Assembly: GCF_004569295.1 (NCBI RefSeq)
Contig: NZ_SPQC01000008.1
Location: 1 to 64,000, forward strand
Source of the DNA: Rothia nasimurium
Lineage (GTDB): Bacteria > Actinomycetota > Actinomycetes > Actinomycetales > Micrococcaceae
DNA length: 64,000 bases
Direction of reading: 5' to 3'
Below are positions 50,723 through 62,394 of this stretch, in pieces. Each line of letters opens with the position of its first letter. Position 1 is the first letter of the stretch. Both the position numbers and the translations under genes were made by a program. The notes below the pieces were generated by a model that saw nothing but the letters and a program-made list of their open reading frames with translations, had not been told where the DNA came from and did not search any database.

Positions 50723-52348
50723 CTAAGACCCTACTCCTTCTCTCTTTACCCTGGAGTTTGTCTCAGGGTGAAGAGAGAAAGAATAGGGTGATGCAGTCTC
50801 AACCCCCATCTGGGCCAGGCGGACAGTCAGGGCGCGGGCGACCTCGGCGTCCGCATTATGCACGGAGGTGGAGAGGGTTCCCCCGGCGACCCGCAAGGAG
50901 AGGTGGGCCAGCCCGGCCCTCTTCTGCAGGGGCCCCTGGGCCAGCTCAAAACTCTGCACCTTACGGTGGGGCACAAAGGCCAGACGGCGCACCCAGCGGC
51001 CCGATCGGACCAAGAGAAGCAGAGGGGTTACCGCAAAACCGTTGCGGCGGTAGGTGAGCGGGTCAAACCAGCGGGCAGGTGCCGGGGATACCGTAAAGCC
51101 CTGATCGGTGCCGTTTCCCGCCAGGCCAGCTGAGAGCTGGTCGGGTGATACTCCGCCGTCCTGCTGGGCAGGGAGTACCAGGGGCAGCACCCGCATCACG
51201 TCGTCGAGTGTGCCCACCGGCAACAGCTCCCCGGCAAATTCTCCCTGGCCGTTGCCCTTACCCAGCAGGGTGACCTCAATCCGGTACCAGCCGGTCATGC
51301 GCCACAGCAGGGGCTGCTCCACCAAAATACGCTGAATACGACCCTCGGGCAGGGTCTGGGTGGTGGTGTCGGTAAAACCGAAGCGGGTTTTCAGGCCGTC
51401 CGGGCTGGTGGAAAGCGAAAAATTGAAGCCGGTGTTAAAGCGCTTCCAGGTGCTCGAAACGATAGCCAGAATAACCGCCACGTTCGAGGCAAAAATCGTG
51501 CCCAGGGACATCTCTGCCCAGAACATCAGCCCGCCCATGCCCAAAAGGAAAAGCAGGCCCACGACCCAACCCAGGCTCAGCACCATCGACCCTAACAGCC
51601 GCGCAGCCGGCACCTTGACGATGAGCTGCTCACCGGCATCCTTAACCCCCAGAAAGTTCTCGGTGAGATGGTCGCTCAGGCGGTCTGCCATGTCGCGGTG
51701 GGCGGGCTGGTCGGCAGGAGTGGACGCCGGCGCCGGGGAGTCTGCCGCATCGGCTTTGAGGGTGCGCACCCGGGCTAGAAGCTGCTCGCGCAGGGCGCGG
51801 GCGTCGGCGTACTTGAGGAACTGCACCCGCAGGGCAGAAGAATCTCCGTCTGCCACGTCGAATTTAAGCTCTGCCAGGCCCAACAGGCGGGCCATCAGGG
51901 GGCGGTTGACGTCGATAGACTGCACGCGGTCCAGCCGGGCCTTGCGCTCGGTTTTGAAGAGCATGCCGCTCTTGATATAGACGTTGTGGTCATCGACTGC
52001 AAACCGGTAAAAGAACCAGGTTGAGAGGAAGGGCAGTAGCAAGAGGAGGAAGAAGACGGCCAGTACTCCCACGAACCAGAAGCCCCCGAAGATGCTCGTC
52101 CAGGAGAGGAAGACGGTGTCTGGCGGGCCGCTCTGCCCAAGTTCGCGCAGGTCAAGGACCTCTTCACCGGTGAAGAGGTCCTCGACCAGGTTGTTAGCGA
52201 TGATGTAGACGAAAACGACGATAATCAGCCAGGCTCTCACCAAGGGTGAGAGCGGGTGGGCACGACGCCAGGTGAGGGCAGCTTCTTCGCGGGCGGTGAT
52301 ATCGGTGGAAACCGCCGGGGACTCTGAAGTGGGTACCTGTTCACTCAT
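50723..52348 (-). CDS. PH-domain membrane protein (YdbT-like)
   Basis: Protein of 541 residues with membrane pairs near residues 30-55, 70-110, 255-300 and 445-465, alternating with three bacterial PH (bPH2/DUF304) domains; each repeats the RVQSIDVNRPLMARLLGLAEL-type core. Function unknown, related to Bacillus YdbT. It begins directly after the stop codon of the smaller PH-domain gene (positions 52348/52349). The last ~20 codons lie inside a long palindrome (50729-50788) that probably also ends transcription. Confidence 0.82.
   Translation of the reverse strand: MSEQVPTSESPAVSTDITAREEAALTWRRAHPLSPLVRAWLIIVVFVYIIANNLVEDLFTGEEVLDLRELGQSGPPDTVFLSWTSIFGGFWFVGVLAVFFLLLLLPFLSTWFFYRFAVDDHNVYIKSGMLFKTERKARLDRVQSIDVNRPLMARLLGLAELKFDVADGDSSALRVQFLKYADARALREQLLARVRTLKADAADSPAPASTPADQPAHRDMADRLSDHLTENFLGVKDAGEQLIVKVPAARLLGSMVLSLGWVVGLLFLLGMGGLMFWAEMSLGTIFASNVAVILAIVSSTWKRFNTGFNFSLSTSPDGLKTRFGFTDTTTQTLPEGRIQRILVEQPLLWRMTGWYRIEVTLLGKGNGQGEFAGELLPVGTLDDVMRVLPLVLPAQQDGGVSPDQLSAGLAGNGTDQGFTVSPAPARWFDPLTYRRNGFAVTPLLLLVRSGRWVRRLAFVPHRKVQSFELAQGPLQKRAGLAHLSLRVAGGTLSTSVHNADAEVARALTVRLAQMGVETASPYSFSLHPETNSRVKREGVGS
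50729..50788. terminator. Long palindrome within the end of the PH-protein gene
   Basis: About 28 bases on each side (50729-50756 with 50761-50788) are complementary with a few mismatches, around the tetraloop-like TTTG. The hairpin overlaps the final 20 codons and lies before the stop at 50725-50723. It is placed like a terminator but is coding. Confidence 0.5.
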
Positions 52349-52906
52349 TTAGAGGCCTGCCATTCTGGCGTCCGACAGGTCGGTGAGAACCTCGCGCAGC
52401 TGGTCAGCATCGCTCTTAGTCAGGCCCGGAATGGTGATGCTGTTCGCCGCGGTTTTCACCTCGACGCTGGCCAGTGAGAGCGCATTTTCGATCGGCCCAG
52501 AGGACACATCGACGTACTGGATACGCCCGTAGGGTACGGCGGTAACTGAACGGAAGAGCAGGCCGGAGCGCTTGAGCAGGTGGTCAGCGCGTTCACTGTA
52601 GCCGATAGCCTGAACCCGGCGCTTGACCAGCATCAGCGCCCACAGCCGCCAGATAAGCGCCAGGGCAGGTAGGCCCCAGTAGGCCCAGGGCGCCCAGTTC
52701 CAGCTCCCCACCACAAACGTCATGATAAGCGGCAAGGACGCCAGCCCCAGCAGAATGAGAGACCAAACCAGAGAGGTGATGAGCTTAACCCGAACATACT
52801 TGGGCGAAACCCGCTTCCAACTGACCTCGGGCAAATCTATGCTCTGCTTGCCCAGGCCATCCAGGTCGAGCGGAGGCAGGGTAGGTGTAAATTGCGGCTC
52901 GTTCAT
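52349..52906 (-). CDS. PH-domain membrane protein (YdbS-like)
   Basis: Protein of 185 residues with two membrane spans (residues ~43-65 and ~70-92) followed by one bPH2 domain (AVPYGRIQYVDVSSGPIENALSLASVEV). Pairs of a short YdbS-like and a long YdbT-like protein are conserved in actinobacteria and firmicutes and likely form a membrane complex. ATG 52906; it precedes the longer partner without a gap. Confidence 0.85.
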   Translation of the reverse strand: MNEPQFTPTLPPLDLDGLGKQSIDLPEVSWKRVSPKYVRVKLITSLVWSLILLGLASLPLIMTFVVGSWNWAPWAYWGLPALALIWRLWALMLVKRRVQAIGYSERADHLLKRSGLLFRSVTAVPYGRIQYVDVSSGPIENALSLASVEVKTAANSITIPGLTKSDADQLREVLTDLSDARMAGL

Positions 52907-52990
52907 GGTGCTCTCTCGTTACGTATGCATGTCAGGGTGTGGTCTACACCATTATGGCACGGCGGTGAGAAAGCTAAACCGAACGTTACC

Positions 52991-53518
52991 TTAGGACGAA
53001 GCGTCCGGCTTATTACGGGCCAGGGAGCCGATCTGCGGGCTGACCCCGCCAACTCCACCACCGGCGTCCTTATCTCCCGGAGGCACCTTGCACCAGTTCT
53101 CGGCGACAATACCGGCAACCAGCATCACCAGGCCGCCAGCGAGGGCAAGCAGGCTCTCGATGAGGGGTTGGGCGGTGGCGCGGGCGGACGCCAGCCCCAC
53201 CTGGTAGACCACAATCGCTACCTGCCAGCCGCCGACCAGGGCGCCAGTGAGGGCTAGGGCCTGGGCGAAGACAGCAACCCGGGCGGCCATGAGGGGGTTC
53301 ATAGAACCGGCCTTCTTACGGGTCTCGACCCGGCTATACCGGTAGACCTGCCGGGCGAAGTAGAGGGCCAGACCTGCCAAGATGAGGGCAGCGACCAGGG
53401 TGAGGGCGGGCAGGGACAGCTCAGGGCCGCCTGACTGGACGCTCAGGAGGTTGAGAACTGCCCCGCTTGCAACACCTACACCCGCTAGGAGGGCAAGGGC
53501 CCGGCTTCGCAGTTTCAC
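52991..53518 (-). CDS. DUF3180 membrane protein
   Basis: Protein of 175 residues with four spans (about 7-27, 35-55, 80-102, 122-142) and a Gly/Asp-rich soluble tail. It belongs by pattern and position to DUF3180, found after folK in actinobacteria. ATG 53518 overlaps the folK stop region by four bases. Function unknown. Confidence 0.82.
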   Translation of the reverse strand: MKLRSRALALLAGVGVASGAVLNLLSVQSGGPELSLPALTLVAALILAGLALYFARQVYRYSRVETRKKAGSMNPLMAARVAVFAQALALTGALVGGWQVAIVVYQVGLASARATAQPLIESLLALAGGLVMLVAGIVAENWCKVPPGDKDAGGGVGGVSPQIGSLARNKPDASS

Positions 53519-54021
53519 GCGCAGACCACCGGTGCAGGGTGGAACTCGCGGATACCACCGGCGTCCGCTGCCTTGTCTGCCAGCTGGCGTACCGATGAGC
53601 CGAGAAGCAGGGCTGAGGGGTCCATGCGAGCCCAGGGTTCCAGCACAAAGGCGCGTTCAGCGGCGCGCGGGTGGGGCAGGGTGAGGTCGGGGTCGTCCAT
53701 CTCGAGTGAGGCGATATCGATGATGTCGATGTCGAGGGTACGCGAGCCCCAGCGGACGTCGCGGGTGCGGTGGTGCTTCTGCTCAATCTGCTGGGTGTAT
53801 TCCAGCAGCAGGAAGGGGCGCAGGCTGGTCTCAATCTCGACCACCATGTTGGCGTAGTCAGGCTGGCCAGCCGGGCCACCCACAGCTGCCGTGATAGCGA
53901 TGGGGGAAATCTTGGTCACCGCAATTTTCTCGTGGGAACAGATATCACCAATCGCCTTGATGAGGGTATCTTCGCTATCGCCCAGGTTAGACCCCAGGGC
54001 AAGGATCGCTTTAACCGGCAT
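53515..54021 (-). CDS. folK: 2-amino-4-hydroxy-6-hydroxymethyldihydropteridine pyrophosphokinase
   Basis: Protein of 168 residues that pyrophosphorylates the pterin in folate synthesis. Signature ALGSNLGD at the start, HHRTRDVRWGSRTLDIDII in the centre and LPHPRAAERAFVLEPW. It overlaps folB upstream by 11 bases and DUF3180 downstream by four, so translation is coupled. Confidence 0.93.
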   Translation of the reverse strand: MPVKAILALGSNLGDSEDTLIKAIGDICSHEKIAVTKISPIAITAAVGGPAGQPDYANMVVEIETSLRPFLLLEYTQQIEQKHHRTRDVRWGSRTLDIDIIDIASLEMDDPDLTLPHPRAAERAFVLEPWARMDPSALLLGSSVRQLADKAADAGGIREFHPAPVVCA

Positions 54022-54427
54022 GCTTCTCCCTAAAAATCGTCACCGACACGTCAGCGAAAGTCACCTCAATAGGGGCTTTGGGCTTGTGCACGGTTAGTTC
54101 AACCGCGAGCAGGGGGAACTTCTCGAGCACAGCGGACGCGATACGCTCGGCCAAGGTTTCGATGAGGTCGAGGGATTCACCGGTTACGATTTCGCGGATA
54201 ACCTCAGCTACTTCGGCGTAGTTGACGGTGTGCGCGACGTTGTCGGTGGCGGCAGCCTGGGTGAAGTCCGTGAACATGGTGATATCGACGAAGAAGGGCT
54301 GCCCGGTCTGCTTCTCAGAGTCGAGCACGCCGTGGTAGCCCACGCTACCCACGCCAGTGAGCGTAATTCGGTCGGTACGGGAGTAATCTCGTTGGCCCGA
54401 CGATGAGCTGTGATCGTGCATGGTCAC
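54011..54427 (-). CDS. folB: Dihydroneopterin aldolase
   Basis: Protein of 138 residues; core RITLTGVGSVGYHGVLDSEKQTG, with the family's Tyr/His-Gly and later LDLIETLAERIASAVLE, then VTVHKPKAPI-type motif (LTVHKPKAPIEVTF). Start ATG 54427 as given adds ~16 residues rich in Ser/His before the core. It converts dihydroneopterin in folate synthesis and starts the folB-folK part after a 260-base gap. Confidence 0.92.
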   Translation of the reverse strand: MTMHDHSSSSGQRDYSRTDRITLTGVGSVGYHGVLDSEKQTGQPFFVDITMFTDFTQAAATDNVAHTVNYAEVAEVIREIVTGESLDLIETLAERIASAVLEKFPLLAVELTVHKPKAPIEVTFADVSVTIFREKHAG

Positions 54428-54686
54428 CTTTCACCGAGTCTGGTTCACCGGTGGTAGTTCAGAGTTGAAGCGCCGGTACTTTGTAGCCATTATCCACGCC
54501 CCGGGAGCACTGCCCGGCGACCACTGTGTGTGCCCTTAAGACATATCTAAAGGCAGCCTCACCCGGACATTTGCTGGGAAAAGCGGTAGTTAAGCGGGCT
54601 TAAAGTACGACCCCTAAAGCGCTTAAAGTCACAAAGACATTTTCATTTATGACGCTTCTGTGTCACGTCCAACCGCTGCTTAGCCC

Positions 54687-55580
54687 CTAGCGGGCGGACG
54701 CCTGCCGCCAGGCTGCACGCACGGCCAGGGCGTCGGCGGTTGCCTGCACATTATGCACGCGCACGGCCCAGGCTCCCGCCTCAACTGCCATGACTGAAAG
54801 AGCCGCGCTGGCGACGTCCCGTTCAGTTGCCGCTCGCTCTGCAACCTGCTCTGAGGGCAGGCCGGAAGCTGCGGCGTCCTGCTCCTGCAGAAGCCGGGCA
54901 ATAAAGCGTTTGCGGGAACCGGCCACCAGCACCCGGTGCCCCCCGGCAGCCAGGGCCTGCAGGCCCGCCAGAATCTGCCAGTTCTGCTCCCCCTGTTTAG
55001 CGAAGCCGGGGCCGGGGTCCAGAATGATCTGCTCGGGAGCTACTCCCCCGATGATGAGCCGCTCGCGCAGGGCAAAGAGCTCGTTGAAGACCTCAGCGGC
55101 AACGTCGGTGTAGACGGCCTGGGAGTCCATGGTGAGGGAGGTACCACGCGAGTGCATGAGGATATAGGGCACACCGAGCTCGGCGACGGTCTCAATCATG
55201 TCATCGCGCAGGCTCATCCCGGCAACATCGTTGATGATGTGGGCTCCGGCGGCGACGGCGGCGCGGGCGGTTTCGGGGTTGAGCGTGTCAACCGACATGA
55301 CGATACTTTCAGCTGCCAAGGCCTCAATGACGGGCAGGACGCGGCGCTGCTCCTCGGCCAGCGATACCTGGGTGGCGCCGGGGCGGGTGGATTCCCCTCC
55401 CACATCGATAATGTCTGCCCCCTGCGCAACCAGAGCCTTGGCGTGCGCAACTGCCGTAGCAGCGTCCGCGTGCAAACCGCCGTCGGAGAAGGAATCGGGG
55501 GTGACGTTGAGAATACCCATAATCAGGGGGCGATCAGTCGGCAGGTTATCGTAGGAGCCGTGGGCGTGGGGAAGAGTCAT
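54687..55580 (-). CDS. folP: Dihydropteroate synthase
   Basis: Protein of 297 residues, the sulfonamide target. Signatures LIMGILNVTPDSFSDGG at residues 19-35, DIIDVGGESTRPGA, IILDPGPGFAKQ and VAGSRKRFI. TIM-barrel of standard length. It follows folE by six bases, same strand. Confidence 0.95.
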   Translation of the reverse strand: MTLPHAHGSYDNLPTDRPLIMGILNVTPDSFSDGGLHADAATAVAHAKALVAQGADIIDVGGESTRPGATQVSLAEEQRRVLPVIEALAAESIVMSVDTLNPETARAAVAAGAHIINDVAGMSLRDDMIETVAELGVPYILMHSRGTSLTMDSQAVYTDVAAEVFNELFALRERLIIGGVAPEQIILDPGPGFAKQGEQNWQILAGLQALAAGGHRVLVAGSRKRFIARLLQEQDAAASGLPSEQVAERAATERDVASAALSVMAVEAGAWAVRVHNVQATADALAVRAAWRQASAR

Positions 55581-55586
55581 GGGAAA

Positions 55587-56152
55587 TCAGGAGGCGTTAA
55601 TCAGGCTCATGGCCTCAGCCCGGGTTGCGGGGTCGCGCAGGGCCCCGCGGACGGCGCTCGTCACCGTCTTCGCCCCGGGCTTGCGCACACCGCGCATGGA
55701 CATACACATGTGCTCAGCCTGAATCACCACAATCGCGCCAGTAGGCTGCAGGTGCTCTTCGAGAGCTTCAATCACCTGGGTGGTCAACCGCTCCTGCACC
55801 TGGGGGCGCTTAGCGTAGACATCGACCAGGCGGGCTAGCTTGGACAGGCCGGTAACCTTGCCGTCGCCACCGGGAATGTAGCCGATATGGGCGTGCCCGA
55901 CGAAGGGCACCAGGTGGTGCTCGCAGATGGAGTAGAAGGGGATGTCCTTCACCAGCACCAGCTCGGAGTGGTCAATGTCGAAGGTCGTGCCCAGAATGTC
56001 ACCGGCGCTCTGGTGCAGGCCGGCAAATATCTCGTCATAGGCGCGGGCTACGCGGGCGGGGGTGTCGAGCAGACCGTCGCGGGTGGGGTCTTCACCGATA
56101 GCCAGCAGAATCTCGCGGACAGCGGCCTCGATACGGGGCTGGTCAACTGCCA

Positions 56153-56153
<1 letters not shown>
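55587..56153 (-). CDS. folE: GTP cyclohydrolase I
   Basis: Protein of 188 residues that opens GTP to dihydroneopterin triphosphate. Zinc ligands in [18 protein letters not shown], then LSKLARLVD and [16 protein letters not shown] overlaps the ftsH stop (TAATG), so coupling with ftsH is likely. Confidence 0.95.
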
Positions 56154-58261
<2,108 letters not shown>

Positions 58262-58555
58262 AAAAATGACGGTTGGGGCGCAGATGCGCCCCTGAGGTTA
58301 GGTCCTCCGCGCACCTATTTTTGGGTGCACGGAACTCAAGACCTATCTAATGTACCTAAAGTTGCTGGGTACTCGCTTGATGGCCCGGGATTTTCACCTC
58401 AGGGCTAAAGGACCAAGAAAGCAAGGTCCCGGTAGGCTCCCCGTAGCCGACTGGCTGGGTCTGGCATGAATTGCGACGAGCCTCCAGGCGAGGAGCAAGA
58501 AGGTTAGTCGGCGGAGGGGAGTGTCTGCCAGGGCTCTCTGACAGGTGCTCGCTGT

Positions 58556-59107
58556 TTAGGAGTAGACGTGCGGTGCCAGGGTGACGATGCAGTCCAGGTT
58601 GCGGTAGCGCTCGGCGAAGTCCAGTCCGTAGCCCACTACGAATTCGGGTTCGATGTCCCAGCCGACGTACTTGACATTGACGTCGGTCTTGACGCTCTTG
58701 GGCTTGCGCAGCAGGGTGCAGATTTCTACAGAAGCAGCCCCGCGAGATACCAGGTTCTGCTGGAGCCACTTGAGGGTCAGGCCGGAGTCGATGATGTCTT
58801 CGACGATGAGCACGTCGCGGCCGGTCAGGTCGGTGTCGAGGTCCTTAAGGATGCGGACGACGCCGGAGGACTTGGTGCCTGAACCGTAGGATGAGACGGC
58901 CATCCAGTCCATGGTGTAGTGGGCTTTGAGGGCACGGGAGAGGTCAGCTACAACCATGATGGCGCCCTTGAGTACGCCGACCAGCAGTACGTCGCGGCCT
59001 TCGTAGTCCTTGTCGATTTGGGCGGCAAGTTCTTTGATCTTGGCGTCGATTTCTTCTTTGGTGAAGAGAACGTGCTTGATGTCGTTCTGTACGTCGAGTG
59101 CGTCCAC
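58556..59107 (-). CDS. hpt: Hypoxanthine phosphoribosyltransferase
   Basis: Protein of 183 residues salvaging hypoxanthine and guanine. The PRPP loop is VLIVEDIIDSGLTL, with LLVGVLKGAIMV before it and WDIEPEFVVGYGLDFAERYRN at the end. It lies between tilS (85 bases upstream) and ftsH, the standard actinobacterial order. Confidence 0.95.
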   Translation of the reverse strand: MDALDVQNDIKHVLFTKEEIDAKIKELAAQIDKDYEGRDVLLVGVLKGAIMVVADLSRALKAHYTMDWMAVSSYGSGTKSSGVVRILKDLDTDLTGRDVLIVEDIIDSGLTLKWLQQNLVSRGAASVEICTLLRKPKSVKTDVNVKYVGWDIEPEFVVGYGLDFAERYRNLDCIVTLAPHVYS

Positions 59108-59191
59108 GGTTGATCGCTTTCTGCTGGTTCAAAGGGTGTGTGCCCTGCCCTGTTGGGTAGGGCAAAGCGCGTGTTCACCTTTAAGTATGGT

Positions 59192-60385
59192 TTATGGGGC
59201 GGTCTTGAGTAAAACGATGAGGCCTGTTTTCTTGAGGTTGTAGCTCTGACCTGCCCGGGTGATGGTGGTACCGGGGCGGCGGCGGTAGGCAGAAATATGG
59301 CCGGGCAGCTGGAGGGGGCCGGCAGTCGAGTGGTCGCCAGCGAAAGCATCGAGGGCGGCAAGACGCTCGAAGCCCGGGGCGATACCGCCGGCTTTTTCCA
59401 GGGCAAGGGCGAGGACGCGGGTGCGCAGGGCCGGGTGCAGGCCGGCGAGCGCGGCGCGGTTGAGCACGACCATGTCCCTGCTGGGTTCCACCCCGAGCAG
59501 GCACGCGATATCGGTGTTTGCGGGGGCGAGGACGTCCGCGTCCACTAGCACTTCGACCAGGGCCTGGCGGGCGGCGGACGCCAGGTAGTCGGCATCCGCA
59601 CCGGCAATGGTTGCGGTACGGGCCAGGGATAGAGCTACGCCGCCGCCCAGGTGTTCTTCGAGGTAGGGCAGGACGCTGTGGCGCACGCGGGCGCGCATGA
59701 GCGACTGGTCGGTGTTGGTGGGGTCCTGCCAGGGGGTGAGGCCCGCATCAGCGCAAATGTCTTCGATATCTGCCCGGCGCAGGGTGAGCAGGGGGCGGAT
59801 GACCCGTACGGGACCGGCGGGGTGGTCTTCGGTGCGGTCCACGGGCATACCCGCCAGGGAGCGGGTGCCAGAGCCTCGGGCCAGGCCCAGCAGTACGGTT
59901 TCGGCTTGGTCGTCGAGGGTGTGGCCCAGGGCAATGGCGTCCGCCCCGGTTGCGGCCAGCGCCCGAGCAAAAGCACCGTACCGGGCGGTACGGGCCGCCA
60001 TTTCGGGCCCCTCTTTACCCTCTTCAACGGTCACGGTTTCTACCAGCACCGGGCTAAGGCCCAGCTCCCGCAGGGTCTGGGCAGTGCGCTCGGCCACCTG
60101 GGCTGAGCCGTCCTGAAGCTGGTGGTCAACCACGACCGCCCCCACGCGCACGTCCTGCCGCCGGTTGAAGTGGGCCAGCAGAACCGCTAGGGCCAAGGAG
60201 TCGGGGCCACCCGATACGGCAGCCAGCACCAGGGGAACCTGTCCTGCTTTTGGGCCTGCACTCAGGCGTCCTGACGAACCGGTAGGAGCAACCGTGCCAG
60301 CTCCAAATACCTGCTCCAGCACATCGGCAACCTCGCGGCGGGCAGCCCCCACCAGGGGATTCAAACGGGTTTTACGCTGCTGCAC
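59192..60385 (-). CDS. tilS: tRNA(Ile)-lysidine synthase
   Basis: Protein of 397 residues that changes C34 of tRNA-Ile to lysidine. PP-loop AAVSGGPDSLALAVLLAHF near residue 57, then IALGHTLDDQAETVLLGLARG. The C-terminal part is degenerate, as usual. GTG start overlaps the upstream stop TAG (TAGTG). Confidence 0.92.
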   Translation of the reverse strand: MQQRKTRLNPLVGAARREVADVLEQVFGAGTVAPTGSSGRLSAGPKAGQVPLVLAAVSGGPDSLALAVLLAHFNRRQDVRVGAVVVDHQLQDGSAQVAERTAQTLRELGLSPVLVETVTVEEGKEGPEMAARTARYGAFARALAATGADAIALGHTLDDQAETVLLGLARGSGTRSLAGMPVDRTEDHPAGPVRVIRPLLTLRRADIEDICADAGLTPWQDPTNTDQSLMRARVRHSVLPYLEEHLGGGVALSLARTATIAGADADYLASAARQALVEVLVDADVLAPANTDIACLLGVEPSRDMVVLNRAALAGLHPALRTRVLALALEKAGGIAPGFERLAALDAFAGDHSTAGPLQLPGHISAYRRRPGTTITRAGQSYNLKKTGLIVLLKTAP

Positions 60386-61512
60386 TAGTTCTTCTCTTCC
60401 TGTAGGTCTGCGCCCAGTACCCGCTCAATCCAGCGGGAGGGGTCGTGAATTTCGGCCACGGTGGGTAGGTTCTCGGGAGCCTGCCAAATACGGTTGAAAC
60501 GCTCCATGCTCACTTCGTCAACCACGGCCTGCACAAACTTTTGGCCGTTCTTGTACTGGGCCATCTTGGCGTCCATGCCCAACAGCTTGCTCATAAAGCG
60601 GGGGAAGAAGCCCTGGGTCTGGCTGCGGCGCTCAAAACGGCGGCGGATGGTTTTAACGGAAGGGACGATGGAGGAATCAACGGCATCCATCACCACATTG
60701 GCGTGGCCCTCCAGCAGGCTCATGACGCCGGTGATACGGTCCAGCAGTTCCTTGCCCTCGTCGCTGGGCAACAGGGGAGCGCCGCTAGTGGCAGCCTCGG
60801 GGCTAGCACCGGGCGCCTCCTGCTTCTTCATGCCCCACACCGCCCCGGTAGCAGAAGCGGCAATGTGCTCAGGCAGGTTTTCGGTGGTCTCCCCCAGTTC
60901 GCGGCCCAGGCGATGCATGAGGTCAAGCAGGTAGTCGCGCAGCCAGGGGGCAGCAGCAAACTGCACCCGGTGGGTCTGCTCGTGTAGGGCAACCCACAGG
61001 CGGAAATCCGCTGGGTCAAGGTTCAGCTCTTCTTCCAGCTTCATCAGGTTGGGAGCCACAATCATCAGGCGACCCTCGGCTGCCCCGTGACCGGCCAGCG
61101 CCGCGTAGGGGTCGTACTGGCCCAGGACGCGGGTAGACAGGAAGGCCAGCACACCCCCGATTTCTGCCGCCCCACCAATCTCGGTCACAGCGTGCTCAGC
61201 GTCAGACAGTTGAGCCAAACGGCGCCCCAGCACTTCTTCTGCGATGGGGCCCAGCATAACCTCAAACGACTGGGTATTGGCCTTCACCCAGGTCGCCCTA
61301 TCAACCACCAACAGCTCAGAGTCGTGCAGGTTCTCAGCCGCAGCCAGCTGCGTAATAGCGTGCACATGATCAACGGCGGCGGTTGCCGCATAGCGCATCT
61401 CTTCAACAGCCCGCCGCTTAGCCGCGGACTCAGCGCGCGGGCCAGCCGGAACCAGCACACCGGCAATCTTATGGGCTAAAGAAAAATTCAGAGGCAAGGA
61501 AGATGAGCTCAT
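60385..61512 (-). CDS. DUF2342 zinc-dependent metalloprotease-like protein
   Basis: Protein of 375 residues of the family called coenzyme F420 biosynthesis associated or zincin-like. The metal motif HEQTHRVQF is central, preceded by LWVAL and followed further on by GHANVVMDAVD, which gives another acidic/histidine ligand set. It always sits before tilS and hpt in actinobacteria, as here. Substrate unknown. Confidence 0.85.
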   Translation of the reverse strand: MSSSSLPLNFSLAHKIAGVLVPAGPRAESAAKRRAVEEMRYAATAAVDHVHAITQLAAAENLHDSELLVVDRATWVKANTQSFEVMLGPIAEEVLGRRLAQLSDAEHAVTEIGGAAEIGGVLAFLSTRVLGQYDPYAALAGHGAAEGRLMIVAPNLMKLEEELNLDPADFRLWVALHEQTHRVQFAAAPWLRDYLLDLMHRLGRELGETTENLPEHIAASATGAVWGMKKQEAPGASPEAATSGAPLLPSDEGKELLDRITGVMSLLEGHANVVMDAVDSSIVPSVKTIRRRFERRSQTQGFFPRFMSKLLGMDAKMAQYKNGQKFVQAVVDEVSMERFNRIWQAPENLPTVAEIHDPSRWIERVLGADLQEEKN

Positions 61513-61588
61513 GCCACCCCACTCTACCGGCTCCTAGCCGCCCCAGCCTACCCAAGCCGCCCACAGGCGTCCGCACCCTTAAAGGGGC

Positions 61589-61620
61589 GGAGGCTGGGCC
61601 CCGTGCAGGGCCCAGCCTCC
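61589..61620 (-). terminator. Terminator of ppa
   Basis: GGAGGCTGGGCCC (61589-61601) pairs with GGGCCCAGCCTCC (61608-61620), 48 bases after the ppa stop codon; on the minus strand GCCCCTTT follows. Confidence 0.65.
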
Positions 61621-61667
61621 TATCCCGGTGGGAGCACTAGTTAGCTTTCGCTACCCCCACCAAGTCT

Positions 61668-62186
61668 TTAGTTATCGTCTGCTTCAGCTTCAGCAGCGGA
61701 CTCGTAGTGCGACTTCTCAAAACGCTCCTGAGCCTCAGCTACCAGCTTCTCAGCGAAAGCGCGGTCTTCCCAGCCCTCGCCCTTAACCCACTTGCCGGGC
61801 TCCAGATCCTTGTAGCGCTCGAAGAAGTGCTTGATTTCTTCCTTGAGCTGGTCAGCAACATCGCCGATTTCCTGGATGTGGTCGTAGCGCTTATCTGCGG
61901 GAACGCACAGAACCTTATCGTCGCCGCCAGCTTCGTCGGTCATACGGAAAACACCGATGGGGCGGGCTTCAACCAGCACGCCGGGAACAACGTCAACATC
62001 GAGAATAACCATGGCGTCAAGCGGGTCACCGTCTTCGCCCAGGGTGTCCTCAAAGTAGCCGTAGGCGGTGGGGTACTGCATGGAGGTGAACAGTACGCGA
62101 TCCAGACGCAGGCGACCGGTTTCGTGGTCAATTTCGTACTTGACGCGTGAGCCGCGGTTAATTTCAATCGTGACGTCGAGTTCCAA
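61668..62186 (-). CDS. ppa: Inorganic pyrophosphatase
   Basis: Protein of 172 residues hydrolysing pyrophosphate. Signature [16 protein letters not shown] with the three catalytic aspartates, [14 protein letters not shown] before it, and an acidic tail AAEAEADDN. Divergent from dacB across a 208-base gap. Confidence 0.95.
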   Translation of the reverse strand: MELDVTIEINRGSRVKYEIDHETGRLRLDRVLFTSMQYPTAYGYFEDTLGEDGDPLDAMVILDVDVVPGVLVEARPIGVFRMTDEAGGDDKVLCVPADKRYDHIQEIGDVADQLKEEIKHFFERYKDLEPGKWVKGEGWEDRAFAEKLVAEAQERFEKSHYESAAEAEADDN

Positions 62187-62394
62187 GGGGAACCTCCTGG
62201 TTGAGTGGTGTGTTTGACCCGCGCTGCGCGCGAGTGGTTCGGCATATTAGTCTAACCGAGAACCGGCAGGCTGTACCCCTTTTACAGGGCAGGCGCGCCA
62301 GTGTCACCCGTATTACATGCCTCTGCTTCCACGGTCAGGCATATACCCTATATAGAAGAACCCCTTCGCCCAAGAGCTAACCTGTGGAGGTTTC

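Noticed and set aside
61706..62150. 147-residue plus-strand frame opposite ppa
   Set aside because: Shadow of the pyrophosphatase gene; no start signal and a low-quality composition.
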